The translations under genes were made by a program, and so were the position numbers. 64,000 nt of DNA from contig NZ_QGSZ01000169.1 in assembly GCF_003857055.1 (NCBI RefSeq), positions 1-64,000 on the forward strand, read 5' to 3'. This DNA is from Micromonospora inaquosa (lineage in GTDB: Bacteria; Actinomycetota; Actinomycetes; Mycobacteriales; Micromonosporaceae). Under the pieces are notes generated by a model, which was given only the letters and a program-made list of their open reading frames with translations, had not been told where the DNA came from and made no database searches. Below are positions 56,024-64,000 of this stretch, one piece after another (the stretch's first letter is position 1; every line of letters starts with the position of its first letter).

Positions 56024-57721
56024 GTGGTGAGCAAGCGCTTCACCGCCCGTACGGTCGCGACTGCGGCAGTGCTGGCACTTACGGCTACGGGGTTGGGTGT
56101 GCCGGCCAACGCCGCGCCGAGCGACTCCCGCACCTTCACCGTCGTCGCCGAGGACGGCGTCGCCGTTGACACGGCGGTCGCCGCGATCAAGGCGGCTGGC
56201 GGCACTGTGGTGTCCCGGTCCGACGAGGTCGGCATGTTCCAGGTCAGCAGCGACCGGGCCGACTTCGCGGCCAGGGCGACCGCCGCGCCGACGCTGATCG
56301 GGGCCGCCGAGCAGAAGGCCATCGGCCGCAAGCCGAAGCTGGACCGGGTCGAGCAGGAGCACCTGCTGGCCGCTGCCGGTGCTCGTGCCGGTGCCGGTGC
56401 CGGTGCCAAGAAGGGCGCCAAGCTCGATCCGCTCGATGACAAGCTGTGGGGCCTGGAGATGATCCGGGCCGACAAGGCCCGCAAGATCGAGCCGGGCGAC
56501 CGTCGGGTGACCGTCGGCGTACTGGACACCGGCGTCGACGCCAGCAACCCGGACATCGCGCCGAACTTCAACTGGTCGCTGTCGCGCAACTTCGCGCCCG
56601 ACCTGACCGACGTGGACGGCCCCTGCGAGGTGCCGAGTTGCCTCGACCCGGTTGGCACCGACGACGGCGGGCACGGCACCCACGTGGCCGGCACGATTGG
56701 CGCCGCGGCGAACGGCTTCGGCCTCTCCGGCGTCGCCCCGAACGTCTCGCTGGTCGAGCTCAAGGGCGGCCAGGACTCCGGCTACTTCTTCCTTGAGCCG
56801 GTGGTCAACGCCCTGCTCCACGCCGGCCGGTCCGGGATCGACGTGGTCAACATGTCGTTCTACGTCGACCCGTGGCTCTACAACTGCACCGCCAACCCGG
56901 CCGACTCGCCCGAGGACCAGGCCGAGCAGCGGGCCATCATCAAGGCGATGAAGCGGGCTCTGGTCTTCGCGCACAACAAGGGCGTTTCCCTCGTCGGTGC
57001 GCTCGGCAACAACAACGAAGACCTGGGCGCACCGCGTACCGACGTCACGAGCCCCGACTACGGCGCTGACCCGTACCCCCGGCCGATCGACAACGAGAGC
57101 TGCTGGGACCTGCCCACCGAGGGCCCGCACGTGATCGGTGTGTCGTCGGTCGGCCCGTCCGGCAAGAAGTCGGACTTCTCCAACTACGGCACCGAGCAGA
57201 TTTCGGTCGCCGCGCCGGGTGGTTGGTTCCGGGACGGCTTCGGCACCGACACCTTCCGTACCGACGCCAACATGATCCTCTCGACGTACCCGAAGCATGT
57301 GCTTCAGGAGGAGGGCTCGGTCGACGCCGACGGCAACATCGTCGCGGGCTTCGAGAATTCGGTCTTCAAGCAGTGCAAGGCCAACGGTGAGTGCGGCTAC
57401 TACACCTACCTCCAGGGCACCTCGATGGCGTCCCCGCACGCCGCCGGCGTCGCCGCGCTGATCGTCAGCCGGCACGGCAAGGCGCAGGGTCGGACTGGCT
57501 TCGGGATGTCGCCGGACCAGGTCGAGCAGCATCTCTACCGCACGGCCGCCGAGCACGCCTGCCCGGAGCCGCGTCTCCAGCAGTACCGCAACGAGGGCCG
57601 GGACGAGACCTACGACGCGTACTGCGCCGGCGGGGTCAACTTCAACGGCTTCTATGGCTACGGGATCGTCGACGCCTACGCGGCGGTGAAGACCCCGCTC
57701 AAGCCGAACGCCCGCCCGTAG
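56024..57721 (+). CDS. Secreted subtilisin-like serine protease (S8)
   Basis: 565 residues. A signal peptide ends near VPANAAPS. A propeptide runs to about residue 120, including an Ala/Gly repeat (AGARAGAGAGAKKGAK) that probably forms a flexible linker. The S8 domain has catalytic Asp in VLDTGVDASN (about 168), His in GHGTHVAGT (about 217) and Ser in GTSMASPHAAGVAAL (about 467), with oxyanion Asn in GALGNNNED. Tandem GTG at 56024 and 56027; GAGAGGA upstream. A strong hairpin follows. Secreted, broad-range peptidase inferred. Confidence 0.95.
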   Translation: MVSKRFTARTVATAAVLALTATGLGVPANAAPSDSRTFTVVAEDGVAVDTAVAAIKAAGGTVVSRSDEVGMFQVSSDRADFAARATAAPTLIGAAEQKAIGRKPKLDRVEQEHLLAAAGARAGAGAGAKKGAKLDPLDDKLWGLEMIRADKARKIEPGDRRVTVGVLDTGVDASNPDIAPNFNWSLSRNFAPDLTDVDGPCEVPSCLDPVGTDDGGHGTHVAGTIGAAANGFGLSGVAPNVSLVELKGGQDSGYFFLEPVVNALLHAGRSGIDVVNMSFYVDPWLYNCTANPADSPEDQAEQRAIIKAMKRALVFAHNKGVSLVGALGNNNEDLGAPRTDVTSPDYGADPYPRPIDNESCWDLPTEGPHVIGVSSVGPSGKKSDFSNYGTEQISVAAPGGWFRDGFGTDTFRTDANMILSTYPKHVLQEEGSVDADGNIVAGFENSVFKQCKANGECGYYTYLQGTSMASPHAAGVAALIVSRHGKAQGRTGFGMSPDQVEQHLYRTAAEHACPEPRLQQYRNEGRDETYDAYCAGGVNFNGFYGYGIVDAYAAVKTPLKPNARP

Positions 57722-57761
57722 CGCACATCGCACTGCGGAGGTGGCCCAACCACCACCACCC

Positions 57762-57793
57762 GGGGCCCGGACGACGCTTGTCGTCCGGGCCCC
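57762..57793 (+). terminator. Intrinsic-type hairpin after the protease gene
   Basis: A perfect 14-bp stem (GGGGCCCGGACGAC and complement) with loop GCTT, 40 nt after the stop. Its right arm is the first unit of the following tandem repeat. Confidence 0.75.
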
Positions 57794-57862
57794 TCGGTCG
57801 TCCGGGCCCCTCGGTCGTCCGGGCCCCTCGGTCGTCCGGGGCCTGCGGTCGTCCGGGGCTCG
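57780..57862. repeat. 17-bp tandem repeat, about five units
   Basis: Unit GTCGTCCGGGCCCCTCG: three perfect copies at 57780-57796, 57797-57813 and 57814-57830, then two degenerate ones to about 57862. Every unit can pair with the single left arm of the preceding hairpin. Confidence 0.9.
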
Positions 57863-57880
57863 GTGTCTGACCTCGGTCAT

Positions 57881-57955
57881 GATCGACTCGGGTTTCTGGA
57901 AAGCGCGGTGTCGGCGGCTGAGGGATGGCGCGGTTTCCAGGAACCCGAGATGATC
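57881..57955. repeat. 75-bp palindromic repeat, copy A
   Basis: Begins GATCGACTCGGGTT and ends with its imperfect complement (AACCCGAG then TGATC), so the unit itself can fold. Copy B at 59345-59419 is the same element inverted, aligning without gaps over 75 positions at about two-thirds identity. It ends 4 nt before the stop of the DUF559 gene. Confidence 0.8.
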
Positions 57956-57959
57956 CTGG

Positions 57960-59177
57960 TCATGTGGACGATCCCCGCCGCCACCCGCGGCTGACCAGCG
58001 CGTCGCCCACCTCTCGAAGCACCGCGGGGAACTCGCCGTGCAGCCGTCGACTGGTCACGTGCAGGACCAGCCAACCCGCAACGACCAGCTGATTCAGCCG
58101 ACGGCGATCGCGGTGCAGCTGCTCTGCGTCGGAGTGCCACTTCCCGTCGTACTCCACCGCTACCCGATACTGCGGCCAGGCCAGATCGGGGTGCAGGACA
58201 AGGCCGGTGGGCAGGCGTACCGGGTGTTGAACGGCTGGGCGGGGCAGCCCACCCAGCACCAGCCGCACGCGTAGGTGCGACTCTGACGGAGACTCTGCTC
58301 TGCCGTCGGCCAGGTCGAAGACCCAGCGCGCTCGTCGCCCACCAGGCCGGTCCGCGTTGCGGGCGGCCAGGGCGGCCAGCGTGTCGCGCTCGGCCAGCCC
58401 CTGCCCGAGCAGCGAGTCGACGATGGCGACCGCCCGGACCGGGTCGAGCCAGACAGCCGTTTCCCAGGCAGCCCGCCCCGGGTCCGACCGGGGGATCGGG
58501 AGGTCCCGCTCGCTGGGCCTGGGCGGGCTGGCCGCCACCCACCCATCGCCAGGGCGGGCCGTCACGATGCCCCCTGCTCTGACGGACACCGTGGCCGGGC
58601 GGGACAGCTGCGGAGCTGGGCGCGGCGACATTAGGCCGACAGGCGGGCGCCGTGCTCCCGTAGGTCGCGCTGCATCACGTGGACGTCCCTCGCCCGGCGG
58701 TCGTCCTGGGGCCGGCATTCGTCCGTCGCCCGACGGGCCCCCTTCGTCTGGCATTCGTCCAGCGCCTGGCGGTCGTGGTGCGGTCGGTGGGGGCGCGGCC
58801 AGCTCCGGGGCGCCGCTCACCATGACCGGGGTGATGGCGTTGACGTGCACGCTGAGGCCGCGCTGCGGGCCGACCCGCAGCGATCGGGGCACGAGGACGT
58901 GCACATCGTCGGTGAAGCTCGCGGCGTGTTGGACGCCGTGCAGATAGGCGGCCGACGGGCCGCCGACCACGACTCCGGGCGGTAGCCGGAGGAGGGCGGC
59001 GCGGCACGCGAGGGCGTGGTCCCGGTCCAGCCGCGCATCGGCGTAAATGTCGTGCCGCAACCGCATCCAGGCGGAGCTGCGCAGCTGATGTTCGGTGAGC
59101 AGGCCGCCCCGGACAGCGTCGGAGCCGCGGAAGACCTGCCAGGTCAGGGCATCGGGGCGATGCGGACGTGGTGGCAT
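57960..59177 (-). CDS. DUF559 (Vsr-like, PD-(D/E)xK) endonuclease-domain protein
   Basis: 405 residues from ATG 59177. The N-terminal part resembles AbiEi-like transcription-regulator domains (LTEHQLRSSAWMRLRHDIYAD, VVGGPSAAYLHGVQHA). Residues about 130-190 are a Pro/Arg/Gly-rich insertion. The C-terminal domain has ESHLRVRLVLGGLPRP, HPDLAWPQYRVAVEYDGKWH and DRRRLNQLVVAGWLVLHVTS, the DUF559/Vsr fold with a Glu in ESH, Asp in PDLAW and Glu in VEYDG. DNA cleavage is inferred. It is flanked by inverted 75-bp repeats. Confidence 0.85.
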   Translation of the reverse strand: MPPRPHRPDALTWQVFRGSDAVRGGLLTEHQLRSSAWMRLRHDIYADARLDRDHALACRAALLRLPPGVVVGGPSAAYLHGVQHAASFTDDVHVLVPRSLRVGPQRGLSVHVNAITPVMVSGAPELAAPPPTAPRPPGAGRMPDEGGPSGDGRMPAPGRPPGEGRPRDAARPTGARRPPVGLMSPRPAPQLSRPATVSVRAGGIVTARPGDGWVAASPPRPSERDLPIPRSDPGRAAWETAVWLDPVRAVAIVDSLLGQGLAERDTLAALAARNADRPGGRRARWVFDLADGRAESPSESHLRVRLVLGGLPRPAVQHPVRLPTGLVLHPDLAWPQYRVAVEYDGKWHSDAEQLHRDRRRLNQLVVAGWLVLHVTSRRLHGEFPAVLREVGDALVSRGWRRGSST

Positions 59178-59220
59178 ACCGAGCAGCCTGCCGACCACCG
59201 ACTGGCCACCGAAACCCCTG

Positions 59221-59264
59221 TGGACAAGCCTCCTCCGCACACGCCGCCGGACCTGTGGACAACC
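59221..59264. promoter_or_regulatory. Two DnaA-box-like sites
   Basis: TGTGGACAA at 59221-59229 and 59256-59264, both exact complements of the TTGTCCACA box and in the same orientation, 35 bp apart. They lie upstream of the DUF559 gene start, between it and repeat copy B. Confidence 0.5.
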
Positions 59265-59344
59265 ACGAATCCGCCTGCCGATCGTGCTATGTCACCGGCC
59301 CGGAGCAACCGACTAACCGGGCATTCGGGCTGCCGGCCGGCGGT

Positions 59345-59419
59345 GATCCACTCGCGTTTCTGAAAGTCGCGCGGCCGCTGGCCTTGGGACACCGCGACTT
59401 CCGTGAACCCGAGTCGATC
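59345..59419. repeat. 75-bp palindromic repeat, copy B (inverted)
   Basis: The reverse complement of this copy aligns with copy A over 75 positions without gaps; the outer arms match best and the central part is least conserved. It lies in the gap between the DUF559 gene and the IclR gene. The 320-bp gap 59178-59498 holds only this repeat and two DnaA-box-like sites. Confidence 0.75.
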
Positions 59420-59498
59420 AAGCCATGGGCGGCGGCGAGGTTCCCCGCGCGGCCGTCAGGTCGGGCGGGGCGCGGCGGTGAGGTGGCGCGGCCGGCGG

Positions 59499-60335
59499 TC
59501 AGCTGAGGGCGGTGGTGATGGCTCGGGCGGCGGCCAGGACCTGGGGGCCGATCGTGTCGACGTCCAGCGGGGCGAGCGCGACCACGCCGACGCTGGCTTC
59601 CAGCCCGGGTACGTCGAGAACCGGTGCCGCCACCCCGTACGCCCCGGCCTGTAACTCTCCGCTGCTACTGACCGCCTCTGCCACCCCGGCTCGACCGGCC
59701 AGGATCGCCCGGCCGGCCGCTCCCCGGTCCAGTGGATGCCGTGCCCCGGCCCGGTACGCGACGTGGAACGACGTCCAGCTCGGCTCGACCACGGCCAGGG
59801 CAACGCCCTCTCCACCTTCGACGACGGTCAGATGCGCGGTGGCGCCGGCCTGCTCGGCGAGGCGGCGCAGTGCGGGCAGCGCACCCTCGGCGAGTAGCGG
59901 CTGGGCCCGCCGGGCCAGGTGCAGCAACCCGGCACCGAGGCGCAGCCGCCCTTCTCCGTCGCGGCGCAGCATGCCGTGTCCGGTCAGCGCGCTGACCAGC
60001 CGGTAGACGGCGGCCCGGCCGATGCCGAGCCGATTCGCGGCCTCGGTGACGGTAAGCCCGCCAGCGGCGTCGGCGACCAGGTGCAGCAGCCGCAACCCCC
60101 GGTCCAACGTCTGCGACGTCTCCCCGCCCCGCCCGGCAACCGCGTCGACCCGCCGTGCACCAGCGCCGACCGGCCCGGAGGCCGCGCCAGCCCGCCTCAC
60201 ACCGGCGTCGGCCGGCCCGGAGGCCGCGTCAGCCCGTTCCGCACCGGCGACAGCCGGCCCGGAGGCCGGGTCGGCAGGGGTGGTGGGGTTGGCTGGCGGG
60301 TCACCGGAGCCACCGGAGCGTGCGGTCGCATCCAC
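59499..60335 (-). CDS. IclR-family transcriptional regulator
   Basis: 278 residues from GTG at 60335, which has TACGCT seven bases upstream and no ribosome-binding site. The first about 75 residues are an Ala/Gly/Arg repeat (period about 14, such as [20 protein letters not shown]). The wHTH follows ([40 protein letters not shown]), then the IclR ligand-binding domain ([35 protein letters not shown]). It is divergent from cysS (63-bp gap). The effector is unknown. Confidence 0.88.
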   Translation of the reverse strand: MDATARSGGSGDPPANPTTPADPASGPAVAGAERADAASGPADAGVRRAGAASGPVGAGARRVDAVAGRGGETSQTLDRGLRLLHLVADAAGGLTVTEAANRLGIGRAAVYRLVSALTGHGMLRRDGEGRLRLGAGLLHLARRAQPLLAEGALPALRRLAEQAGATAHLTVVEGGEGVALAVVEPSWTSFHVAYRAGARHPLDRGAAGRAILAGRAGVAEAVSSSGELQAGAYGVAAPVLDVPGLEASVGVVALAPLDVDTIGPQVLAAARAITTALS

Positions 60336-60342
60336 GCCTGGC

Positions 60343-60348
60343 AGCGTA
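60343..60348 (-). promoter_or_regulatory. Leaderless -10 box of the IclR gene
   Basis: TACGCT on the minus strand, seven bases before the GTG at 60335. Confidence 0.4.
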
Positions 60349-60386
60349 CGACCCGGCACCGGCGGACCCGGACAGGCACGGACAGC

Positions 60387-60392
60387 TACCCT
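60387..60392 (+). promoter_or_regulatory. Leaderless -10 box of cysS
   Basis: TACCCT, six bases, GTG at 60399. Confidence 0.5.
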
Positions 60393-60398
60393 TGTACG

Positions 60399-61814
60399 GT
60401 GACGCTACGCCTGTATGACACCGCCACCCGATCGGTGCGGGACTTCGTCCCGCGGGAAGCCGGCAAGGTGGGGGTCTACCTGTGTGGTCTCACCCTCCAA
60501 TCCCCGCCGCACATCGGTCATCTTCGCTCCGGCGTCAACTATGACGTGCTGCGCCGTTGGCTGATGGCCGCCGGCTACGAGGTCACCTTCATCCGCAATC
60601 TGACCGACATCGACGACAAGATTCTGGTCAAGGCGGGTGAGCAGGGTCGTCCGTTCTGGTCGATCGCGTACGCCAACGAGCTGCTGCTCGCCCAGTCTTA
60701 CCGGGCGTTGAACGTGCTGCCGCCCACCTATGAGCCGCGCGCCACCGGGCACATCCCCGAGATGCACGAGCTGATCACGAAGTTGATCGCCGACGGGCAT
60801 GCGTACCGGGCGAGTGACGGTTCGGGCGACGTCTACTTCGACGTGGCGTCCTGGCCGGCGTACGGGTCGCTGTCGGGTCAGTCTCCGGACGCCATGCAGT
60901 CCGCCGGGGACGCCCCGGACCGGGGCAAGCGGGACCCACGCGACTTCGCGTTGTGGAAGGGCGCCAAACCGGACGAGCCGGCGGACGCCTACTGGCCGTC
61001 GCCGTGGGGGTTGGGTCGGCCGGGCTGGCACATCGAGTGCTCAGCGATGTGCTGGCGCTATCTCGGCCCGGAGTTCGACATTCACGGCGGTGGCCTGGAT
61101 CTGACGTTCCCGCACCACGAGAACGAGATCGCCCAGTCCCAGGCGGCCGGGTTGCCGTTCGCCCGCTACTGGGTGCACCACGGGCTGTTGAGCATCGGCG
61201 GGGCCAAGATGGGCAAGTCCGCTGGCAACGCGCTGGGCTTGGCGTACGTGGACTCGCTCGGGGTGCGGCCGGTGGAGCTGCGCTACTACTACGCCGCCGC
61301 GCACTACCGCTCGGTGATCGACTACTCGGAGGATTCGCTGCGCGACGCGGCCACCGCGTACCGGCGGATCGAGGGTTTCGTGCTGCGGGCCGCCGAGCGG
61401 GTCGGTGCTGAGCAGCTTGGTGAGCTGCCGGCCGGCTTCGTCGCGGCGATGGATGACGACCTCAACACGTCCGCCGCGCTGGCCGTGCTGCAACAGCACA
61501 TTCGGGACGGCAACACCGCGCTGAGCGTCAGCGATGATGTGACCGTCCGCACCACGCTGGCCGTGGTGCGGGCAATGCTGGATATTCTCGGGATCGACCC
61601 CCTCGACCCGGCCTGGACCGGTGGTGGCCGATCGGACGATCTTCGTGCCGTGGTGGATTCCCTGATCGCGCTGGCCCTGGAGCAGCGTGCACAGGCGCGG
61701 GGCCGCAAGGACTGGGCCTCCGCTGACGCGGTGCGTGACCAGCTCAAGCTGGCCGGCGTGGTGGTCGAGGACACCCCCCAGGGCCCCCGTTGGACTATTG
61801 GAGAGCAGGACTGA
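60399..61814 (+). CDS. cysS: Cysteinyl-tRNA synthetase
   Basis: A 471-residue class I synthetase. It shows the zinc/Cys site YLCGLT, HIGH-type [38 protein letters not shown] and the KMSKS loop as KMGKSAGN, a tolerated variant. The C-terminal anticodon domain is present. GTG at 60399 has a TACCCT box six bases upstream, so it is probably leaderless. Its stop shares one base with the rlmB start (TGATG). Confidence 0.96.
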   Translation: MTLRLYDTATRSVRDFVPREAGKVGVYLCGLTLQSPPHIGHLRSGVNYDVLRRWLMAAGYEVTFIRNLTDIDDKILVKAGEQGRPFWSIAYANELLLAQSYRALNVLPPTYEPRATGHIPEMHELITKLIADGHAYRASDGSGDVYFDVASWPAYGSLSGQSPDAMQSAGDAPDRGKRDPRDFALWKGAKPDEPADAYWPSPWGLGRPGWHIECSAMCWRYLGPEFDIHGGGLDLTFPHHENEIAQSQAAGLPFARYWVHHGLLSIGGAKMGKSAGNALGLAYVDSLGVRPVELRYYYAAAHYRSVIDYSEDSLRDAATAYRRIEGFVLRAAERVGAEQLGELPAGFVAAMDDDLNTSAALAVLQQHIRDGNTALSVSDDVTVRTTLAVVRAMLDILGIDPLDPAWTGGGRSDDLRAVVDSLIALALEQRAQARGRKDWASADAVRDQLKLAGVVVEDTPQGPRWTIGEQD

Positions 61815-62944
61815 TGGCCGGCAACTCGCAGCGCCGTGGCCGGCGACTGACGTCGAAGGCGAGCGCCCCCAAGGGCTCCGGTGGCAAGAACAAGGACTCG
61901 TTGGCTGGGCGCGGTCGCACCCTGCCCGCGGACGAGCGGCCGTGGCACAAGGGCTACTCGGGCACCGAGAAGCTGCCCCAGCGCACCGCCTGGAAGCAGG
62001 ACAAGGAGCGCCGCGTGGCGGCCGAGGAGGGGCGCGCCCCCAAGATCGGTCAGCCGGGCAGCAAGGACACCACCTGGGGTCGGGGCGGCGGTCGGGGCGT
62101 ACCGGTCGGTCGGGGTGCTGCCGGCGGACGGGGCGGCAAGCCCACCGGGCGGTCCGGTCCCCGGGTGACGCCGGGGCGCAAGTCCAACCCGTCCAAGGAC
62201 ACCCCTGAGCTGCTGGTCGGGCGCAACCCGGTGCTGGAGGCGCTGCGCGCCAACGTGCCGGCGACGGCGCTCTACACCGCCCAGGGCATCGACATGGACG
62301 ACCGGATCAACGAGATCATCCGGACCGCCGCCGACCGGGGCATCGCCAACCTGGAGATCAGCCGCGCCGAGTTGGACCGGATGACCGGCGGGGTGCTGCA
62401 CCAGGGCGTCGGCTTGCAGGTGCCGCCGTTCGCGTACCAGCCGTTCGAGGACATGGTCGCCGCTGCGTTGGAGCAGCAGGCCCCGCTGCTGGTCGCGCTG
62501 GACGGTGTCACCGACCCGCGCAACCTGGGCGCCGTGATCCGGTCGGCTGCCGCGTTCGGCGCGCAGGGTGTCTTCGTACCCGAGCGTCGTGCCGCCGGCA
62601 TCACCGCGACCGCCTGGCGGACCAGTGCCGGCGCGGCCGCGCGGGTGCCCGTGGCGCAGGTGACCAACCTGACCCGGTCGCTGAAGGCGTGCCGCGACGC
62701 CGGCTTCATGGTCGTCGGCCTGGATGCCGACGGCGACACCGACCTCTACAACCTGGAGGCCGCTGTCGGTCCCCTGGTGGTGGTGGTCGGTTCCGAGGGG
62801 CGCGGCCTTTCCCGCCTGGTCGGGGAGACCTGCGACCTGACCGTCAGCATCCCGATGATCTCCGAGGTCGAGTCGCTCAACGCCAGCGTGGCGGCGGCGG
62901 TCGCCCTGGCCGAGGTCGCCCGCCGACGCTCCGTCGAGCTGTAG
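61814..62944 (+). CDS. rlmB: 23S rRNA 2'-O-methyltransferase RlmB (SpoU/TrmH family)
   Basis: 376 residues. The first about 130 are basic, Gly/Arg/Lys-rich and likely disordered. The substrate-binding domain begins ELLVGRNPVLEALRANVP. The SPOUT catalytic domain has motif 1 LDGVTDPRNLGAVIRSAAAFGA, motif 2 VVVVGSEGRGLSRL and motif 3 IPMISEVESLNASVAAAVALAE. It methylates G2251 of 23S rRNA by family assignment. ATG at 61814 overlaps the cysS stop; cysS-rlmB pairing is common in bacteria. Confidence 0.93.
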   Translation: MAGNSQRRGRRLTSKASAPKGSGGKNKDSLAGRGRTLPADERPWHKGYSGTEKLPQRTAWKQDKERRVAAEEGRAPKIGQPGSKDTTWGRGGGRGVPVGRGAAGGRGGKPTGRSGPRVTPGRKSNPSKDTPELLVGRNPVLEALRANVPATALYTAQGIDMDDRINEIIRTAADRGIANLEISRAELDRMTGGVLHQGVGLQVPPFAYQPFEDMVAAALEQQAPLLVALDGVTDPRNLGAVIRSAAAFGAQGVFVPERRAAGITATAWRTSAGAAARVPVAQVTNLTRSLKACRDAGFMVVGLDADGDTDLYNLEAAVGPLVVVVGSEGRGLSRLVGETCDLTVSIPMISEVESLNASVAAAVALAEVARRRSVEL

Positions 62945-62953
62945 CGCACGTCC

Positions 62954-62994
62954 ACGAAGGCCCCCTCCCGCCGAGTGCGGGAGGGGGCCTTCGT
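62954..62994 (+). terminator. Intrinsic-type terminator of cysS-rlmB
   Basis: A perfect 18-bp stem (arms 62954-62971 and 62977-62994) with loop CGAGT, ten bases after the rlmB stop. Confidence 0.9.
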
Positions 62995-63119
62995 GCGCAG
63001 ACCTGACGGCGGCCATCGGCAGGCTGACCCAAAAAGTGCGCCGCGCCGGCCCGGGTCGCCCCCGGAGAGCCACCTCGGCGCTGGCTGCCCACGGTGAAAA
63101 GCCACCGCCGGTACGACGA

Positions 63120-63149
63120 AGGGGCGGCCCGCCGAAGCGGACCGCCCCT
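63120..63149 (-). terminator. Terminator of the ABC ATPase gene
   Basis: A 13-bp stem with one mismatch (AGGGGCGGCCCGC and complement) and loop CGAA, 17 nt past the ATPase stop on the minus strand. The stretch 62995-63119 between the two terminators shows no gene. Confidence 0.8.
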
Positions 63150-63166
63150 GTCGGTACGGCGTTACG

Positions 63167-64000
63167 TCAGATCCGGCTGCCAGTGGAGGCGTGGAAGACG
63201 TGGCTGCGACCGGCGACCGGCTTGACGAACACGGTGTCACCCATGTTCGGCATGTTGCGCCGGTCGGTGCGGACGACGAAGCGCTCCGAGTTGCCACCAA
63301 GCGCGGCGTGGCCGTAGACGTTGGCGTCCGAACCGAGGTCCTCGACCAGCTCGACCACGACCGGCATGCCGCCCTCGGTCGGGCTGACCAGCTCGCAGTC
63401 CTCCGGGCGGAAGCCCACGGTGACCTTGCCGTCGCCACCCTGGGCGCGGGCCGCCTCGACCTGCTCCCGGGTCAGCGGGATGTTCAGCTCGGCGAACTCG
63501 GCGCCCCGCTCGTTCAGCGGAACGGTCTTGATGTTCATGGCGGGAGAGCCCATGAAGCCGGCGACGAACACGTTGGACGGGGTGTCGTAGAGCGCCCGCG
63601 GGGTGTCCACCTGCTGGAGAACACCGTCGAGGAGCACCGCGACCCGGTGACCCATCGTCATGGCCTCGACCTGGTCGTGCGTGACGTAAACAGTGGTGAC
63701 ACCCAGCTTGGCCTGCAGGGATGCGATCTGGGTACGGGTCTGCACACGGAGCTTGGCGTCGAGGTTCGACAGCGGCTCGTCCATGAGGAAGACCTGCGGC
63801 TCGCGGACGATCGCCCGGCCCATCGCGACACGCTGACGCTGACCACCGGAGAGCGCCTTCGGCTTACGGCTGAGGTACTCCTCCAGCTGGAGCAGCCCGG
63901 CCGCTTCCTTGACCCGCCGGTCGATCTCCGACTTGGAGGTCTTGCGCAGCTTGAGGGCGAACGCCATGTTCTCGTACACCGTCATGTGCGGGTAGAGGGC
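63167..64000 (-). CDS. ugpC: MsiK/UgpC/MalK-type ABC transporter ATP-binding protein (cut by window edge)
   Basis: 278 residues of a protein continuing beyond 64000; the reading frame is open through ALYPHMTVYENMAFAL at the edge. It shows signature LSGGQRQRVAMGRAI, Walker B VFLMDEPLSNLDAKLR, H-loop VYVTHDQVEAMTMGHRVAVL and a C-terminal TOBE domain (VTVGFRPEDCELV). Actinobacterial MsiK-type ATPases energise several sugar importers. Walker A is beyond the window, so the true start is unseen. Confidence 0.92.
   Translation of the reverse strand, partial: ALYPHMTVYENMAFALKLRKTSKSEIDRRVKEAAGLLQLEEYLSRKPKALSGGQRQRVAMGRAIVREPQVFLMDEPLSNLDAKLRVQTRTQIASLQAKLGVTTVYVTHDQVEAMTMGHRVAVLLDGVLQQVDTPRALYDTPSNVFVAGFMGSPAMNIKTVPLNERGAEFAELNIPLTREQVEAARAQGGDGKVTVGFRPEDCELVSPTEGGMPVVVELVEDLGSDANVYGHAALGGNSERFVVRTDRRNMPNMGDTVFVKPVAGRSHVFHASTGSRI

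Noticed and set aside
57780..57862. CRISPR array
   Set aside because: The 17-bp units are directly abutting with no spacers and no cas genes are present.
60399..61814. cysS as a broken gene because KMSKS reads KMGKS
   Set aside because: The frame is intact and full length, zinc ligands and HIGH motif are present, and Gly at this position is tolerated in the motif.

Overview
High-GC actinobacterial chromosome, most probably a Micromonosporaceae member (Micromonospora or a close relative). The inference rests on GC-rich third codon positions, many GTG starts, Lsr2, ClpC with an adjacent SigR-type promoter, CarD, DisA/RadA, XRE-DUF397 pairs, and a UbiA/methyltransferase/acyl-CoA dehydrogenase/type III PKS locus of the kind seen in that family. 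I see no rRNA, tRNA, CRISPR, integrase or transposase. Both ends cut genes: a MidA-like methyltransferase at the left and an MsiK/UgpC-type ABC ATPase at the right.

Layout. 0-2 kb: divergent SDR oxidoreductase and TetR regulator with three near-identical operators between them. 2-9 kb: cofactor block with DUF2520-panC-panD (pantothenate), a septum-formation-type lipoprotein, and nadB-nadC-coaX (NAD and CoA). 9-17 kb: housekeeping genes lysS, lsr2, clpC, mutY, an ACT protein and def; the lsr2-clpC gap carries a DnaA-box cluster and a SigR-like promoter. 17-21 kb: disA and radA with surface or lipoproteins around them. 21.7-25.7 kb: small biosynthetic locus (UbiA-like prenyltransferase, UbiG-like methyltransferase, acyl-CoA dehydrogenase-like flavoenzyme, type III PKS). 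25.7-30.2 kb: carD-ispD-ispF and membrane or TPR proteins.

30-43 kb: tyrosine catabolism in two pieces, hmgA with an unknown protein and fahA, then an aromatic aminotransferase and hppD with a divergent Lrp regulator. Between them lie an orphan DUF397, an SRPBCC protein, a PQQ-propeller protein and a three-gene surface cluster (LPXTG protein, DUF916-like protein, WxL-like protein) resembling the csc clusters of Firmicutes. 43-51 kb: a second PQQ-propeller protein, class I fumarase, a SARP/AfsR-type regulator and class II fumarase. 51-60 kb: accessory region with an XRE-DUF397 pair, GNAT, a CGNR regulator divergent from an EamA exporter, HAD, a subtilase, and a DUF559 nuclease gene bracketed by inverted 75-bp palindromic repeats. 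60-64 kb: IclR, cysS-rlmB and the ABC ATPase.

Cross-cutting signals: many genes have a TANNNT box 6-8 nt before the start codon and no ribosome-binding site, which indicates leaderless transcripts. Several divergent intergenic regions hold clear inverted-repeat operators. Strongest candidates for follow-up are the DUF559/75-bp repeat module, the WxL/DUF916/LPXTG surface cluster, the type III PKS locus, and the unknown protein coupled to fahA.
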